In this document: positions 62,832 through 64,000 of the stretch, in pieces
Position numbering within the stretch: position 1 is the first letter of the stretch
Layout of the letters: each line of letters starts with the position of its first letter
Assembly: GCA_964344485.1 (NCBI GenBank)
Contig: CAYFNF010000002.1
Coordinates: forward strand, 1-64,000
DNA from: CAYFNF01 sp964344485
GTDB lineage: Bacteria; Patescibacteriota; Patescibacteriia; UBA9570; XYC2-FULL-38-9
DNA: 64,000 nucleotides
Reading direction: 5' to 3'
Translations under genes and position numbers: made by a program
The notes under the pieces: generated by a model
What the model was told of the DNA's origin: nothing
The model's database searches: none
The model's input: the letters and a program-made list of their open reading frames with translations, nothing else

Positions 62832-64000
62832 ATGAGAATTGATATTGCACAACCGTCGCTTGCTGCACAAGGCAAGAAAAAAATCGAGTGGGCAGAGTCA
62901 CAAATGGATGTTCTGCGTGATACTCGTAAACGTTTTAAGAAGCAGAAACCGTTACGTGGCAAGCGAATTGCTGCGTGTTTACACGTCACCACTGAAACTG
63001 CAGTGTTGATGCAGACATTAAAAGCCGGAGGAGCTGATGTTACTTTAGTTGCATCTAATCCATTAAGCACTCAAGACGATACTGCTGCGTCGCTCGTCAA
63101 GCACTATAAAGTGCCGGTGATGGCGATTAAAGGTGAAGATCGCAATACGTACTATAAACATCTCAATGCAGCGGTTGATCAAAAACCACACATTACTATG
63201 GATGATGGTGCAGATTTAGTCTCCCTGTTACACGGAAAGAGGAAGAAAGAGGCTGAACATGTGATGGGGTCAACCGAAGAAACAACAACTGGTGTTATTC
63301 GATTACAAGCAATGGAAGCACAAGGGAAATTAAAGTTTCCAGCAGTTGCTGTAAATTCATCAAAGACAAAGCATCTATTTGATAATCGATATGGAACAGG
63401 CCAGTCTACGATAGACGGAATTCTCCGAGCGACTAATTTATTAATAGCAGGAAAGGTAGTAGTTATCGCGGGATACGGTTGGTGTGGACGAGGTGTGGCA
63501 ACCAGAGCTCGTGGAATGGGAGCGCGGGTAGTAGTCACTGAAGTAGATCCTATTAGAGGACTTGAAGCAACCATGGATGGATTTACAGTAATGCCAATGC
63601 GAAAAGCAGTAGTTCATGCTGATGTTATTGTAACGCTTACTGGCAACATTAATGTTGTAGACAAGCAGCATTTTGCAAAGATGAAAGACGGTGCTGTAGT
63701 CTGTAACTCTGGGCACTTCGATTGCGAGCTTAATCTGGAAGCACTGCGCAAGTTGTCTACTTCCAGAAAGGAAGTGCGACCGTTCACAGTTCAATATACG
63801 CTTCCTAATAAGAGACGTATTATGGTACTTGGAGAGGGGCGCTTGATTAACCTGGCTTCAGCAGAAGGTCATCCAGCTTCAGTCATGGATATGAGTTTTG
63901 CTAATCAAGCACTCGCAGCAGAGTTTATTGTGAAGCGTTACGGTACGTTAGAGAACAAAGTATACGCATTACCAGATGAAGTTGATGTGAAGATAGCGAA
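62832..64000 (+). CDS. ahcY: S-Adenosylhomocysteine hydrolase (3' truncated)
   Basis: 389 codons to the window end; only the last part is missing. C-L-H-V-T-T-E-T-A near residue 51, D-D-G-A-D-L near 120, E-E-T-T-T-G near 142, T-K-H-L-F-D-N (catalytic Lys, Asp, Asn) and A-G-Y-G-W-C-G-R-G (NAD site). The usual V-N-D-S is V-N-S-S. The shorter archaeal/thermophile-type form. Splits SAH to adenosine and homocysteine, relieving inhibition of the methyltransferases and radical SAM chemistry. Confidence 0.93.
   Translation, partial: MRIDIAQPSLAAQGKKKIEWAESQMDVLRDTRKRFKKQKPLRGKRIAACLHVTTETAVLMQTLKAGGADVTLVASNPLSTQDDTAASLVKHYKVPVMAIKGEDRNTYYKHLNAAVDQKPHITMDDGADLVSLLHGKRKKEAEHVMGSTEETTTGVIRLQAMEAQGKLKFPAVAVNSSKTKHLFDNRYGTGQSTIDGILRATNLLIAGKVVVIAGYGWCGRGVATRARGMGARVVVTEVDPIRGLEATMDGFTVMPMRKAVVHADVIVTLTGNINVVDKQHFAKMKDGAVVCNSGHFDCELNLEALRKLSTSRKEVRPFTVQYTLPNKRRIMVLGEGRLINLASAEGHPASVMDMSFANQALAAEFIVKRYGTLENKVYALPDEVDVKIA

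Noticed and set aside
1185..64000. Archaeal (DPANN) origin
   Set aside because: G1P dehydrogenase and the SAH hydrolase type suggest it, but near-consensus -35/-10 pairs with 16-17-nt spacing, TGn extended -10 boxes and intrinsic terminators (12434, 11137) point to a bacterium. Not fully excluded.
1185..64000. Alternative genetic code with TGA as Gly (Gracilibacteria/Absconditabacteria)
   Set aside because: TGA ends several genes exactly at overlaps with the next ATG (6003, 15637, 36412, 38771), and the real genes are uninterrupted under the standard code.
1..64000. tRNA, rRNA, insertion sequences, CRISPR arrays, toxin-antitoxin pairs
   Set aside because: No gap is long enough to hold most of these (the largest are ~150 nt), and no transposase, cas or toxin motifs were seen. 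The small ribbon-helix-helix-like proteins lack an adjacent toxin gene.

Overview
The window is best read as a fragment of a small-genome bacterium, most likely a member of the Patescibacteria/CPR, carrying a cell-surface glycan and surface-protein locus. The first ~1.17 kb differs sharply from the rest. It is very GC-rich and encodes the end of a Cys/Asp-repeat (MopE-like) protein of the kind common in Myxococcota, and it stops at a T-rich tract. I treat that junction as a probable chimeric join. From ~1,185 to 64,000 the DNA is uniformly AT-leaning and densely packed (gaps mostly 0-10 nt, many 4-nt ATGA overlaps), uses TAA, TAG and TGA as stops, and has almost no Shine-Dalgarno sequences. 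Bacterial -35/-10 promoters and hairpin-plus-T-run terminators argue against an archaeon, despite archaeal-flavoured enzymes (sn-glycerol-1-phosphate dehydrogenase, archaeal/thermophile-type SAH hydrolase). Two 10-N assembly gaps lie at 7266-7275 and 53547-53556, each inside a gene.

Layout. 1,210-7,193: GT4 glycosyltransferases, a radical SAM enzyme and an O-antigen-ligase-like polymerase/ligase. 7,160-11,107: a secreted GHL15/FG-GAP protein and a membrane-anchored beta-rich surface protein. 11,250-15,637: GT4, GtrA, GT2 and two sugar-nucleotide SDRs. 15,717-24,851 (+): UDP-glucose dehydrogenase, GT2, a small ribbon-helix-helix-like protein, ATP sulfurylase, a DHH phosphoesterase, an alkaline-phosphatase-superfamily phosphodiesterase, APS kinase, a GT-C enzyme and a CDP-alcohol phosphotransferase. 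31,822-24,860 (-): GT4, flippase, nucleotidyltransferase, glycerol-1-phosphate dehydrogenase, a second CDP-alcohol phosphotransferase, a second small protein and a second phosphodiesterase. 31,966-40,549: GT-C, GT4s, a second flippase and a methyltransferase. 40,551-49,839: two divergent pairs, each a ~800-residue surface protein of an unrecognised family followed by a GT-C glycosyltransferase. 49,849-53,724: an ECF-S-like membrane protein, a phosphoribosyltransferase, a PaaK/CapK-like adenylate-forming enzyme and a DUF362 protein. 53,806-60,038: a third flippase, GTs, methyltransferase and UDP-glucuronate-4-epimerase-like SDR. 60,158-64,000: a third, single-copy member of the surface family, a small membrane protein, a PfkB (adenosine-kinase-like) kinase and a right-truncated SAH hydrolase.

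How the genes may work together. UDP-glucuronate made by Ugd can feed the 4-epimerase-like and decarboxylase-like SDRs. Polyprenyl-linked sugars (GT2/GtrA) can serve four GT-C transferases outside the membrane. Eleven GT4-type enzymes would build oligosaccharides, exported by three flippases and joined by the O-antigen ligase. Two convergent operons add charged groups: one makes PAPS (Sat + CysC, with a DHH enzyme that could recycle PAP), the other makes glycerol-1-phosphate and probably a CDP-activated form of it. Each of these operons has its own small-protein/phosphodiesterase/CDP-alcohol-transferase triad.

Most novel-looking points: (i) the modular surface-protein family, five copies of one unit in three proteins, two of them paired with GT-C enzymes; (ii) the mirrored triads; (iii) promoters whose -10 box lies 6-10 nt before the ATG, implying leaderless or near-leaderless mRNAs.
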